64,000 nucleotides of DNA from Henriciella sp. AS95 (GTDB lineage: Bacteria; Pseudomonadota; Alphaproteobacteria; Caulobacterales; Hyphomonadaceae), in NCBI RefSeq assembly GCF_038900055.1, contig NZ_JBBMQM010000001.1, positions 2,728,001-2,792,000 of the forward strand, written 5' to 3'. Each line of letters opens with the position of its first letter. Positions within the stretch are counted from its first letter, which is position 1. The translations under genes and the position numbers were made by a program. This document shows positions 25,462 to 33,080 of this stretch, piece by piece. Below the pieces are notes generated by a model. The model was given only the letters and a program-made list of their open reading frames with translations, searched no databases and was not told where the DNA came from.

Positions 25462-26838
25462 ATGACTCCAGCGAAAAACAAAGCGCTCATGAAGCGGATA
25501 TTCGATCGTCTTGCCGCCGGCGATCGGTCGCTGTTCGTCGAGCATCTGCATGACGATGTGACCATGACGGTGACCGGAAGTTACTCCTGGTCACAGACGT
25601 TTCGCGGCAAGGAGAAGGTGCTCAGGGATTACTTCGGCTATGTCGGCTCGCTGATGACGCGGCCGGGGAGAACCATCCCGTTCCACTTTCTCGCCGATGA
25701 AAACTGGGTCGTCGTGGAAGCGCGCGGCGACATGGAAACGAAGTCCGGCGACCCCTATCGCAATCATTATTGCCTGATGTATCGCTTGCAGAACGGCCAG
25801 ATCGTCGAGATGAAAACCTATCAGGACTCGGCCATGTGCGAGCGGGTTCTCGGCCCCTTCCCTGCCCGGTCCGAGCCATCCAGATCATCGCCCCTTTCCC
25901 TGTCGAGCTTCGCTGACAGTCGAACACTGATAGCCCGTACCGCGAATTCGACGCTCTGGGACATAGGCGACAGGATCGCCTGTCTTGAAATCGAAACGCG
26001 CCTCGGCATCTGCACGGAAGCCCTCATCCGGAATATTGGCGCGACGACACGCGCCCTCACAGGCAGCTACAGAGCGCTGATCATTTCCAGCGCGTGCGAG
26101 CGCTTCTTCTCACCGGGCGCATCCGCCGAAGCCTTCCTGGCATCGATCGAATCCGGCGATCCTGCACCCGCTCTGGCATTCCTCGACAAGGGCCAATCGG
26201 TCCTGCAGGGCTTGAAACGCGCGCCGTTCCCCGTTGTCACCGCTGTGCATGGCGCGGCGCTGTCCGGCGGATTTGAGCTCGCCATGCATTCTGACGCCGT
26301 CGTCTACGAAGACCAGGCCCAGTTCGGTATGCGCGAACGCTGGGCCGGAGTGCTTCCAGCTTGGGGTGGCGGCACTCAGATGCTGCTGCGTTTGCAGGCT
26401 GATGGCGTGCCGCCAGACGAGGCCTGCGCCGAAATGTTTTCGGCCTACGCAAGGGTGACGCTCGGCGCGCCGCCGCCTCATCCACACAATACACCGGTAA
26501 CGGGCAAGGACGCACTGATCGACGCCGCCGTGGAAAAGGCAAAGGCGCTGATGGTCGATTACAGCCCACCGCCTGAAGCCGAGCTGACGCTTGCAGGCGA
26601 CTTCGCTGAAATGGCCCGCATAACATCTGACGTCGCCCGGCTTGAAAGCTTCGCGCCCGCCGAAGTGGCGGCTTGCGAAGCCTATGCGCGCCTCCTTTGT
26701 CCAGCCGAACCACGCCTCATCCGGGAAACGGACCTGATGCGCGCCGAACGCGACGCGCTCATCGAGCTTCTCATGGCTTACAAGCCGGCGAAGCGGTTTG
26801 AGGCGATCAACGCGACCGGCAAGCGTCCGAAGCGCTAG
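25462..26838 (+). CDS. SnoaL-like (NTF2) domain fused to a crotonase domain
   Basis: A 458-residue protein of two parts. Residues about 1-135 look like a SnoaL/NTF2-type cone: MKRIFDRLAAGD, FVEHLHDDVTMTVTG, and YRNHYCLMYRLQNGQIVEMKTYQD split over residues 105-128. After a Ser/Pro linker, residues about 165-340 are a crotonase unit: FPVVTAVHGAALSGGFELA is the second oxyanion-hole segment and FGMRERWAGVLPAWGGG the acid-containing turn. This half is closest to the crotonase region of FadB/3-hydroxyacyl-CoA dehydrogenase-type proteins but lacks any NAD-binding domain. The frame is continuous with no sign of a sequencing shift. The start has only a weak ribosome site. It is placed between the acyl-CoA synthetase and MaoC genes, so it probably handles an acyl-CoA intermediate. 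Confidence 0.78.
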   Translation: MTPAKNKALMKRIFDRLAAGDRSLFVEHLHDDVTMTVTGSYSWSQTFRGKEKVLRDYFGYVGSLMTRPGRTIPFHFLADENWVVVEARGDMETKSGDPYRNHYCLMYRLQNGQIVEMKTYQDSAMCERVLGPFPARSEPSRSSPLSLSSFADSRTLIARTANSTLWDIGDRIACLEIETRLGICTEALIRNIGATTRALTGSYRALIISSACERFFSPGASAEAFLASIESGDPAPALAFLDKGQSVLQGLKRAPFPVVTAVHGAALSGGFELAMHSDAVVYEDQAQFGMRERWAGVLPAWGGGTQMLLRLQADGVPPDEACAEMFSAYARVTLGAPPPHPHNTPVTGKDALIDAAVEKAKALMVDYSPPPEAELTLAGDFAEMARITSDVARLESFAPAEVAACEAYARLLCPAEPRLIRETDLMRAERDALIELLMAYKPAKRFEAINATGKRPKR

Positions 26839-26942
26839 GCTGATGACCGCCCTGACCAACGGTCGGGCTTGCAAGCACAACAGTTCACGCGCAAAAGTGC
26901 GCGCCATCAAGTCACAAACCCATTGGAAGGAAACGAGAGAAA

Positions 26943-27398
26943 ATGGCTGACCCTAAAATCGTCGACTATGCAGACCTGGAATCACTCGCTGGTCAGGAAA
27001 TTGGTGTGTCCGACTGGCACCTGATCGATCAGGACCGCGTAAACCTATTCGCAGATGCGACCGGCGACCATCAGTGGATCCACGTCGATGTCGAACGTGC
27101 CACCAAGGAGATTGGCGGGCCGATCGTCCATGGCTTTCTGACGCTTTCCCTGCTCCCCATGCTTGGACCGGAAGTCATGAAGGTCACGGGGGTATCGCGC
27201 GCGATCAATTACGGGTCGGACAAAGTGCGCTTCACGAACATGGTGCCTGTGGGCTCACGCCTGCGCCTGCGCCAGAAATGTCTGGCCGTTGAAGAAAAGG
27301 CCGGCGGCAAGCAGACGCGGATGGAAGCGACCGTCGAGATTGAAGGCAAGGACCGCCCAGCGCTCGTCGCCGAAACCCTGACAGTCATGTACGGCTAG
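26943..27398 (+). CDS. MaoC-like (R)-specific enoyl-CoA hydratase
   Basis: A 151-residue single hot-dog hydratase. The hydratase-2 motif FADATGDHQWIHVD at residues 36-49 carries the catalytic Asp42 and His47. GPIVHGFLTLSLLPML (about 59-74) is the usual following helix. Length is typical for stand-alone MaoC/PhaJ-like enzymes, which hydrate trans-2-enoyl-CoA to (R)-3-hydroxyacyl-CoA. The ribosome site AAGGAAACGAGAG is well placed. It closes the lipid gene group and is followed by a strong terminator. Confidence 0.93.
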   Translation: MADPKIVDYADLESLAGQEIGVSDWHLIDQDRVNLFADATGDHQWIHVDVERATKEIGGPIVHGFLTLSLLPMLGPEVMKVTGVSRAINYGSDKVRFTNMVPVGSRLRLRQKCLAVEEKAGGKQTRMEATVEIEGKDRPALVAETLTVMYG

Positions 27399-27418
27399 AG
27401 TTCAACGCGTTCGCACGT

Positions 27419-27449
27419 AAAAGCCGGCCCGCCCTGGGCCGGCTTTTTT
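27419..27449 (+). terminator. Rho-independent terminator after the MaoC gene
   Basis: A 12-bp stem (AAAAGCCGGCCC with GGGCCGGCTTTT, loop GCCCT) runs into a T tract. It lies about 20 bases after the MaoC stop codon. Confidence 0.92.
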
Positions 27450-27541
27450 GTCTTGCCTGAAAACTTGTGACGGCGTCTTGCTTTTGCCGGAAACGCGTTG
27501 AAATCTGTGCGCTGAGGAGTCCGCACCAGAGGGGATAGAAG

Positions 27542-28378
27542 ATGAAACTCAGTTTAAAGACGACTTGCGCGGTCGCGGCATTGGCTGCGCTCGTGATGGG
27601 CGCCCAGGCGCAGGATGCGACTTCTGTTGATTTCGGCACAGATGACAGCCTTTGGTCGCTCGACGGAGAATGCGACGATCCGCGCTTCGAAGGCGCAGGC
27701 ATGGCAGAAGACCCGCTGGACGAAGTTGACCGTCTTTCCGATGCGACCGATTGCGAAGAAGCATACCGTGCCGGAACCATCACATTGGTCAGCGAGACGG
27801 GTCCCGCAACGGCGTCGTCCAAACCGCTCCTTAACGCGATGCCATCCAGGCGCCCATCGGCCTCGACAGGGATCGATTATGGTGACGACGAGTCGCTTTT
27901 TGCCCTGGATGGCGAATGCGATGATGCCCGCTTCATTGGTGACGCCCTGGCTGCCCCTCCACTTCTGCCGGCTGACGTGAACCACGATGCCAGCGACTGC
28001 AAAGCCGGCGTCGAGGCTGGTACGCTGCGCCTCAGAGGTCCCGGCGACCCGCCGCTGGAAGAGGCGCTCGACGATGGCGAGCTTAGTGAGGAAGACCTCG
28101 AGCTTCTTGCTGAACTGGCAGCCCTGCTTGAAGACGAAGAATTCGGCAAGGTCGACCTGGACGCGTTGGGTCCACCTCCAGAAGATGGCGTCATGTTCAA
28201 CGGCGTGAATTTCGGCGACGATACCAGCGAGTGGTCGAATGACGGGGAATGCGACGACCCCCGTTTTGAAGGCGCAGGACAGACCGACACGGTCTTGCTC
28301 GAAGCAGACGCCTATCACGACGCCACCGACTGTCTGGCCGCCTGGAAGGAAGGCGGGCTCTCGCTCAAACAGAAATAG
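27542..28378 (+). CDS. Secreted acidic protein with three DGECDD repeats
   Basis: A 278-residue protein with a signal peptide (hydrophobic 9-20, cleavage near AQA-QD at 23). It contains three copies of one module at about 29-83, 111-164 and 222-276. Each has an FG/YG-D-D-x-S start, DGECDDxRF, and a later DC. The two cysteines of each module are exactly 27 residues apart (44/71, 126/153, 237/264), suggesting one disulfide per module. The modules are rich in Asp and Glu, which suggests calcium or metal binding (inference). Between modules two and three lies a Glu/Leu-rich helical stretch (about 171-206). The module also occurs in other alphaproteobacterial secreted proteins as I recall it, but I know no function. 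The gene is monocistronic, with a GGGGATAGAAG leader. Confidence 0.8.
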   Translation: MKLSLKTTCAVAALAALVMGAQAQDATSVDFGTDDSLWSLDGECDDPRFEGAGMAEDPLDEVDRLSDATDCEEAYRAGTITLVSETGPATASSKPLLNAMPSRRPSASTGIDYGDDESLFALDGECDDARFIGDALAAPPLLPADVNHDASDCKAGVEAGTLRLRGPGDPPLEEALDDGELSEEDLELLAELAALLEDEEFGKVDLDALGPPPEDGVMFNGVNFGDDTSEWSNDGECDDPRFEGAGQTDTVLLEADAYHDATDCLAAWKEGGLSLKQK

Positions 28379-28473
28379 GCGCTTCGGCGACATGAAACTG
28401 GGCTGGGCCGCTGCCTTTTTTGAGGCGGGTCCAGCCCTATATCTGTGTAGACACGCTTTTCGAAGGAGCTTCT

Positions 28474-28896
28474 ATGCTACCGCCCAAACCCGCCAATAAC
28501 TTCAAACGCGTCTCGCGCTCCGACAAGGAATGGCGCGAAATTCTGACCGAGGACCAATACCGCGTTGGCGTGAAGGATGGCACCGAACGGGCATTTTCGC
28601 CCGGCAATCACAATGATGAAAAGCGCGACGGCGTTTATCACTGCGTCGGGTGTGGATCGCCGCTCTGGTCATCAGAGCACAAGTTTGATTCCGGCACCGG
28701 CTGGCCGAGCTTCTACAAGCCGATCCGCGAGACGGCCGTCGACACCAAACGCGACTTCAAAATGATCATGCCACGCACAGAATGCCATTGCGCCACGTGC
28801 GGTCTCCACATGGGGCATGTGTTCAAGGATGGTCCTCCACCGACCGGCGAACGCTGGTGCATCAATGGTGTGGTTCTCGATTTCCGACCCGCCTGA
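28474..28896 (+). CDS. msrB: Peptide-methionine (R)-S-oxide reductase MsrB
   Basis: A 140-residue cytosolic enzyme that reduces methionine-R-sulfoxide in proteins. The structural zinc ligands are Cys57/Cys60 (HCVGCG) and Cys106/Cys109 (HCATCG). GTGWPSFYKPI is the substrate pocket, and the catalytic Cys129 lies in RWCINGVVLDF. The start at 28474 is supported by AGGAG; an upstream frame from 28420 lacks homology. It is a single-domain MsrB of usual length. It stands between a secreted repeat protein and a peptidase gene, with no obvious operon partner. Confidence 0.95.
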   Translation: MLPPKPANNFKRVSRSDKEWREILTEDQYRVGVKDGTERAFSPGNHNDEKRDGVYHCVGCGSPLWSSEHKFDSGTGWPSFYKPIRETAVDTKRDFKMIMPRTECHCATCGLHMGHVFKDGPPPTGERWCINGVVLDFRPA

Positions 28897-28974
28897 CAAA
28901 TCTTGCTAAAGCTTGTAGACAGCCGGAGCGGACTCTGTACGTTTTCGATATTCGATAAATAGCGGAGCCCCTCC

Positions 28975-31227
28975 ATGCGCCTTTCTCTCTTACTCGCAAC
29001 CGTTGCCGGAAGCGCCCTCATGGCCGCCTGCACAACAGCGACAGGACAAACCGATTTGACTGAGCAAACGACCGAAACTGCCGAGCCCGCCGCGCCTTCA
29101 GCCGAAACGCCAACACCGCCCGTGGCAAAGCGCGAGCCGGTGACCATTGAACAGGTCGGACGCACACGCGTGGATCCGTATCACTGGATGAAAGACGAAA
29201 ACTGGCAGAAGGTGATGCGCGACCCGAGCGTGCTTCGTCAGGACATTCACGACTATCTTGTCGAGGAAAACGCCTACACCAAGGCCGTGCTGGAAGACCC
29301 GACAGAGTCCCTGCGCGAAACCCTGTTTGAAGAGATGCGTGGGCGGATCAAGGAAGATGACAGCTCGGTGCCGAGCAAGGACGGCCCCTACGCCTATTAT
29401 GTGCGTTATCGTGAAGGCGGTGAGTATCCGATTTACGCCCGCAAAGCAGCGGACCAAGCCTTCGTTGACGATGCACCGGAAACCATCCTGTTTGACGGCG
29501 ACAAGGAAGCCGAGGGCGAGTCGTACTTCTCCATTCGCGGCCTCGACCAGTCTCCCGATCACAAGCTCCTCGCATCAGCCATCGATACGCAGGGCAGCGA
29601 ATATTACACGATCAGTGTCCGCAACATTGAAACAGGCGAACCGGTTGGAACGCCGATCGAAGGCACGTATGGCAGCTTCGTCTGGGGCGCCAATTCCGAC
29701 CTGCTCTACTGGGTGGAGCGCGATGAAAACGGCCGCCCGACGGCTGTCTTCCAGCGTAATTTAGCTACCGGCGCTGATGTCGAAATCTACCGCGAACCCG
29801 ATCCCGGCTTCTTCGTCGGCGTTGGCAAAACCGAATCGGAAGAGTTCATCACGATCGAGACCGGCGGCCACACGTCCGGTGAGATCTATGTCTTCCCGTC
29901 TGACGCCGTGACGCCCGAGCCCAAGCTCATCGCCCCCCGAAAGGAAGACGAAGAGTACTCCATAACGCATTGGAATGATGCGTTTTATATTCTGACGAAT
30001 GCTGACGGCGCGGTTGACTTCAAGCTGATGAAGGCGCCGATCGACAATCCGGGGCGAGAGAATTGGGAAGAGGTCATTCCGCACCGTCCGGGCACGCTGA
30101 TTCTTGGACTCGACGCCCATAAGGACCACTTGATCCGTCTCGAGCGAGAAAATGCTCTGCCACGCATCGTCATCCGTGAGCGCTCCACCGGCGATGAGCA
30201 CACGATTGAGATGGATGAAGAAGCTTACGATCTCGGTCTTGCCGGCTCAGGCGAATTCGACTCGACAATCCTGCGCTACGAATACGCATCCCCTGCCGTG
30301 CCTGATCAGACCTATGATTATGACATGGCGACCCGCGAGCGCATATTGCGCAAGACGCGCGAAGTGCCATCGGGCCATAATCCAGACGACTATGTCGTGG
30401 AGCGGATCGAAGCGCCCGCATGGGATGGCGAGATGATTCCGGTGACCATTCTTCGCCGTGCGGATACGCCCGTCGATGGCTCGGCACCTCTTCTCCTCTA
30501 CGGATATGGGTCCTACGGCATCACCAACGCAGCCGACTTCCGTACAAGCCGCCTTAGCCTCGTCGACCGCGGCTTCATCTATGCCATTGCGCATGTACGC
30601 GGATCGCAGGCCAAAGGGTATCAGTGGTATCTCGACGGCAAGCTGAAGAAGAAGGAAAACACCTTCAAGGACTATGTCTCCACCGGGCGACACCTGGTCG
30701 ATAATGGCTATGGCTCAGCCGGACGCGTCGTCGGCTTTGGTGGTTCGGCTGGCGGTCTGCTTATGGGCGCCGCGGCAAACATGGATCCGGAATTGTTCGG
30801 CGGCATCATCGCGGCCGTGCCATTCGTCGACGTCATAAACACCATGTCAGACGAATCGCTTCCCCTCACGCCGCCCGAATGGCCGGAATGGGGTAACCCG
30901 CTCACCAGCGAGGAAGACTACGACACCATCCTCGCCTACAGCCCATATGATCAGGTGACTGATCAGGACTACCCGGCCATGCTGATCACGGGCGGGCTTT
31001 CAGACCCCCGTGTCACCTATTGGGAGCCAAGCAAATGGGCCGCAAAGCTTCGTCACGAAGCCCCAAATGGCGGGCCATACTTCCTGCGCATCAACATGGA
31101 TGCTGGACATGGCGGCTCGACAGGCCGGTTCGAGGGACTGAAGGAAACCGCAGTCGAGTTTGCGTTCGCTTTGGCCGCTGTGGGTGAAGCCGACGGCCTC
31201 GACGTCTCTCGCGACGCGGACGACTAA
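28975..31227 (+). CDS. Prolyl oligopeptidase family (oligopeptidase B-like) lipoprotein
   Basis: A 750-residue S9A peptidase. The N-terminus is a lipoprotein signal, MRLSLLLATVAGSALMAAC, with the lipid Cys19. A seven-bladed propeller region occupies about residues 50-460. The alpha/beta hydrolase domain has the nucleophile in GFGGSAGGLLMG, the Asp in TGGLSDPRV and the His in DAGHGGSTGRF. DPYHWMKDEN at the N-terminus is the oligopeptidase-B/POP entry motif. Lipidation places it at the periplasmic face of a membrane, whereas classic PtrB is cytosolic. It probably cleaves short peptides; specificity for basic residues is not certain. Confidence 0.92.
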   Translation: MRLSLLLATVAGSALMAACTTATGQTDLTEQTTETAEPAAPSAETPTPPVAKREPVTIEQVGRTRVDPYHWMKDENWQKVMRDPSVLRQDIHDYLVEENAYTKAVLEDPTESLRETLFEEMRGRIKEDDSSVPSKDGPYAYYVRYREGGEYPIYARKAADQAFVDDAPETILFDGDKEAEGESYFSIRGLDQSPDHKLLASAIDTQGSEYYTISVRNIETGEPVGTPIEGTYGSFVWGANSDLLYWVERDENGRPTAVFQRNLATGADVEIYREPDPGFFVGVGKTESEEFITIETGGHTSGEIYVFPSDAVTPEPKLIAPRKEDEEYSITHWNDAFYILTNADGAVDFKLMKAPIDNPGRENWEEVIPHRPGTLILGLDAHKDHLIRLERENALPRIVIRERSTGDEHTIEMDEEAYDLGLAGSGEFDSTILRYEYASPAVPDQTYDYDMATRERILRKTREVPSGHNPDDYVVERIEAPAWDGEMIPVTILRRADTPVDGSAPLLLYGYGSYGITNAADFRTSRLSLVDRGFIYAIAHVRGSQAKGYQWYLDGKLKKKENTFKDYVSTGRHLVDNGYGSAGRVVGFGGSAGGLLMGAAANMDPELFGGIIAAVPFVDVINTMSDESLPLTPPEWPEWGNPLTSEEDYDTILAYSPYDQVTDQDYPAMLITGGLSDPRVTYWEPSKWAAKLRHEAPNGGPYFLRINMDAGHGGSTGRFEGLKETAVEFAFALAAVGEADGLDVSRDADD

Positions 31228-31271
31228 GCAACGGATATAAAACCGTAGGCGTCTTCGCCTGAATTCAACAG

Positions 31272-31306
31272 AAAAGGCCGCTCCGACAAGTTCGGGGCGG
31301 CCTTTT
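31272..31306 (+). terminator. Rho-independent terminator after the peptidase gene
   Basis: A long hairpin pairs AAAAGGCCGC(TCCGA) with (TTCGG)GGCGGCCTTTT. It lies 45 bases after the peptidase stop codon. The A/T flanks could let it work in both directions. Confidence 0.85.
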
Positions 31307-31420
31307 GATTCGGCGAAAGCCAGTTGAAGGCCAGCAGCTCTGCGATGCGCATCCGCGGACTGCGCGTCGTCCCGCTGTCATCTCGCGAGCGCTCCGCCAC
31401 AGATCCCGTTCCTCGCCCCC

Positions 31421-31453
31421 AAAAGAAATGGCCCGACCAAAAGGCCGGGCCAC
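31421..31453 (-). terminator. Rho-independent terminator after the OmpA-like gene
   Basis: Read on the minus strand, a stem of TGGCCCG type closes around a short loop and is followed by TTTCTTTT. It lies 25 bases past the stop of the OmpA-like gene. Confidence 0.82.
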
Positions 31454-31477
31454 TCTGTTGATCAGATGATCGGTCGC

Positions 31478-32683
31478 TTAGCGAACGATGATCGTAACTT
31501 CCGAACGACGGTTCAGAGGCTCGCGAACACCGTCACGGGTCGCTTTGGCGAGATCGTTCTCACCGCGGCCTTCCGTGGTGATCATGTCAGATGCGATACC
31601 ACGGCTCGTGAGAGCGGTAGCAACCGAAGCTGCACGACGCTGCGACAGGCGTGCGTTGTAGGCCGATGCACCGGAGGTATCGGTGTGACCAACGATGGTC
31701 ACAGAACCTGGAGCACAGTCCTGACGGGCACGGATGTTAGCAACCGCCTGGTCGATAACTGCGGAAGCCTGGCTCGTCAGATCGGAGCGATCCCACTCGA
31801 AGTAAACCACGAAGGCTTGGTTGAGCGTGGAGCACTCTGCCACTGGAGCTTCCGTCGGCGCTTCCGGTGGTGGTGGAGGCGGCGGAGGAGGCGGTGGTGG
31901 CGGTGGTGGTGGAGGCGGTGGTGGTGGCGGTGGAGGTGGCGGCGTAGGAGCCGCAAACTGGTACCGCAGACCAACCGTCACAGTGTGATCGGTGTAGGTT
32001 CCGTCATACTGAACAGGCGCACCGTTGAAGTCGCGACCGTCGAGGTCGAGATTTTCGGTGACGAAGTACTTGTAACCCATGTCGAGGGTCAGCTGTTCAG
32101 AGATTTCATAACCAAGACCAGCGAGCAGTTGGTAAGCGACAGCAGTCGTGTCGTCGCTGAAGCCGTTCGCATCATAGGTCTGAACGCCGCCGCCGGTGGT
32201 AACACCTGCACGGAGCGTCGTGGCTTTCATGTCGACCTTGGCCATACCGATACCAGCACCAACGTATGGCACCAGAGCGCCGCCCTGATCGAAGTCGTAA
32301 AGACCGTTGAACATCAGGTCGTAGATTGACGCTTTGCCGCTACCGCCTTGTTGGTAGTAGACAGGAGGCGTATCGACAGCTGGGCCGCCGTTTACGACAT
32401 TACCAGGATCGAGTTCACCACCACGGAAACCGAAGGTGGATTCAAGACGGAAGCCATTGGCAAAACCATAGCCAAGACCAATGTCGGCGCCCAGCAGGCC
32501 GTCGCCTACATCGGAATCACCGCCCATTGAATAAAGGCTGTTGGCCTCTGGATCCTGATCCAGAGTTCCATCAAAAGTGTAGCCAAGATCGGCACGGCCA
32601 TACCAGCCGTCCTCAGCCACTGCAACATTACCAGCAGACGCAATAGCGGCCGCGGCTGTCGCGCACATCAGAGTTTTTTTCAT
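31478..32683 (-). CDS. OmpA family outer-membrane protein with polyproline linker
   Basis: A 401-residue protein with a signal peptide (MKKTLMCATAAAAIASAG, cleavage after AVA) and an eight-strand-type beta-barrel of about 210 residues (DGWYGRADLGYTF to VTVGLRYQF). An uninterrupted run of 26 prolines follows, then the OmpA C-terminal peptidoglycan-binding domain. That domain shows TIVGHTDTSGASAYNARLS, with the Asp and later Arg (NRRSEVTI) that hold diaminopimelate. Cysteines in AECSTLNQ and RQDCAPG may bridge. Start 32683 is chosen over 32689 because GGGG is then six bases upstream. It probably anchors the outer membrane to peptidoglycan and is highly expressed. It has its own terminator. Confidence 0.93.
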   Translation of the reverse strand: MKKTLMCATAAAAIASAGNVAVAEDGWYGRADLGYTFDGTLDQDPEANSLYSMGGDSDVGDGLLGADIGLGYGFANGFRLESTFGFRGGELDPGNVVNGGPAVDTPPVYYQQGGSGKASIYDLMFNGLYDFDQGGALVPYVGAGIGMAKVDMKATTLRAGVTTGGGVQTYDANGFSDDTTAVAYQLLAGLGYEISEQLTLDMGYKYFVTENLDLDGRDFNGAPVQYDGTYTDHTVTVGLRYQFAAPTPPPPPPPPPPPPPPPPPPPPPPPPPPEAPTEAPVAECSTLNQAFVVYFEWDRSDLTSQASAVIDQAVANIRARQDCAPGSVTIVGHTDTSGASAYNARLSQRRAASVATALTSRGIASDMITTEGRGENDLAKATRDGVREPLNRRSEVTIIVR

Positions 32684-32759
32684 ACTCATCCCCTTTTGTG
32701 AGCCGCATGAGCACCATTGCTCACCGACCGCAGAGATAACGGACCATTCCGTGTCCTTA

Positions 32760-32791
32760 CTCGTCTAAAGAAGTTTTGTTCCATAGACGAG
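32760..32791 (-). promoter_or_regulatory. Inverted repeat upstream of the OmpA-like gene
   Basis: A perfect 8-bp inverted repeat, CTCGTCTA (32760-32767) with TAGACGAG (32784-32791), spaced by 16 bases. It lies about 80-110 bases upstream of the OmpA start codon, in the 240-base gap that also separates it from tRNA-His. It could be an operator or a 5' leader hairpin of the mRNA. No promoter hexamers of good quality could be assigned. Confidence 0.35.
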
Positions 32792-32929
32792 GTAACTTTG
32801 TACAAAAAACGGAATTCTTCCAGCTTTTTCGTACGAACGCGATGTAAATGCAACATTCTGCACAACCGGCCACGCCGTCGTTCGAATGCGGCCACTTTTC
32901 GGCCAAAATCTACCTCGTTTCAGAAGGAA

Positions 32930-33006
32930 TGGTACCGCCTCTCCGGCTTGAACGGAGGACCTCTGGTTCCACAAACCAGCGCTCTAACCAACTGAGCTAA
33001 GGCGGC
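32930..33006 (-). tRNA. tRNA-His (anticodon GTG)
   Basis: A 77-base cloverleaf with encoded CCA. The acceptor stem is GCCGCCT/AGGCGGT, the D-arm GCTC-AGTTGGTTA-GAGC, the anticodon arm CTGGT-TTGTGGA-ACCAG with anticodon GTG, and the T-arm CTCCG-TTCAAGC-CGGAG. The base before G1 is T, so there is no G-1; position 72 is U and position 73 is A. This is the divergent tRNA-His form known from Caulobacter and relatives, where U72, A73 and the anticodon identify it to a divergent HisRS. Confidence 0.95.
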
Positions 33007-33080
33007 ACTGGCGACGCACATACGCTGATGATGCGCCGCGTTCAAGATTTTTTGCGCCGTGCATTACAGTTGCGGGCTGC

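Noticed and set aside
27554..28393. A 279-codon minus-strand frame opposite the DGECDD repeat protein
   Set aside because: The apparent repeats in it are just the complement of the true plus-strand modules. It has no signal peptide or cysteine pattern of its own.
31866..31945. A GGT/GGC-type simple repeat that looks like a tandem-repeat or CRISPR-like array
   Set aside because: It is the codon run for 26 prolines in the OmpA-like protein. There are no spacers and no palindromic repeats.
31466..32329. A 287-codon plus-strand frame rich in Trp/Arg over the OmpA-like gene
   Set aside because: The WRWW-type stretch is the complement of the polyproline codons. The minus-strand protein has a signal peptide, barrel and OmpA domain.
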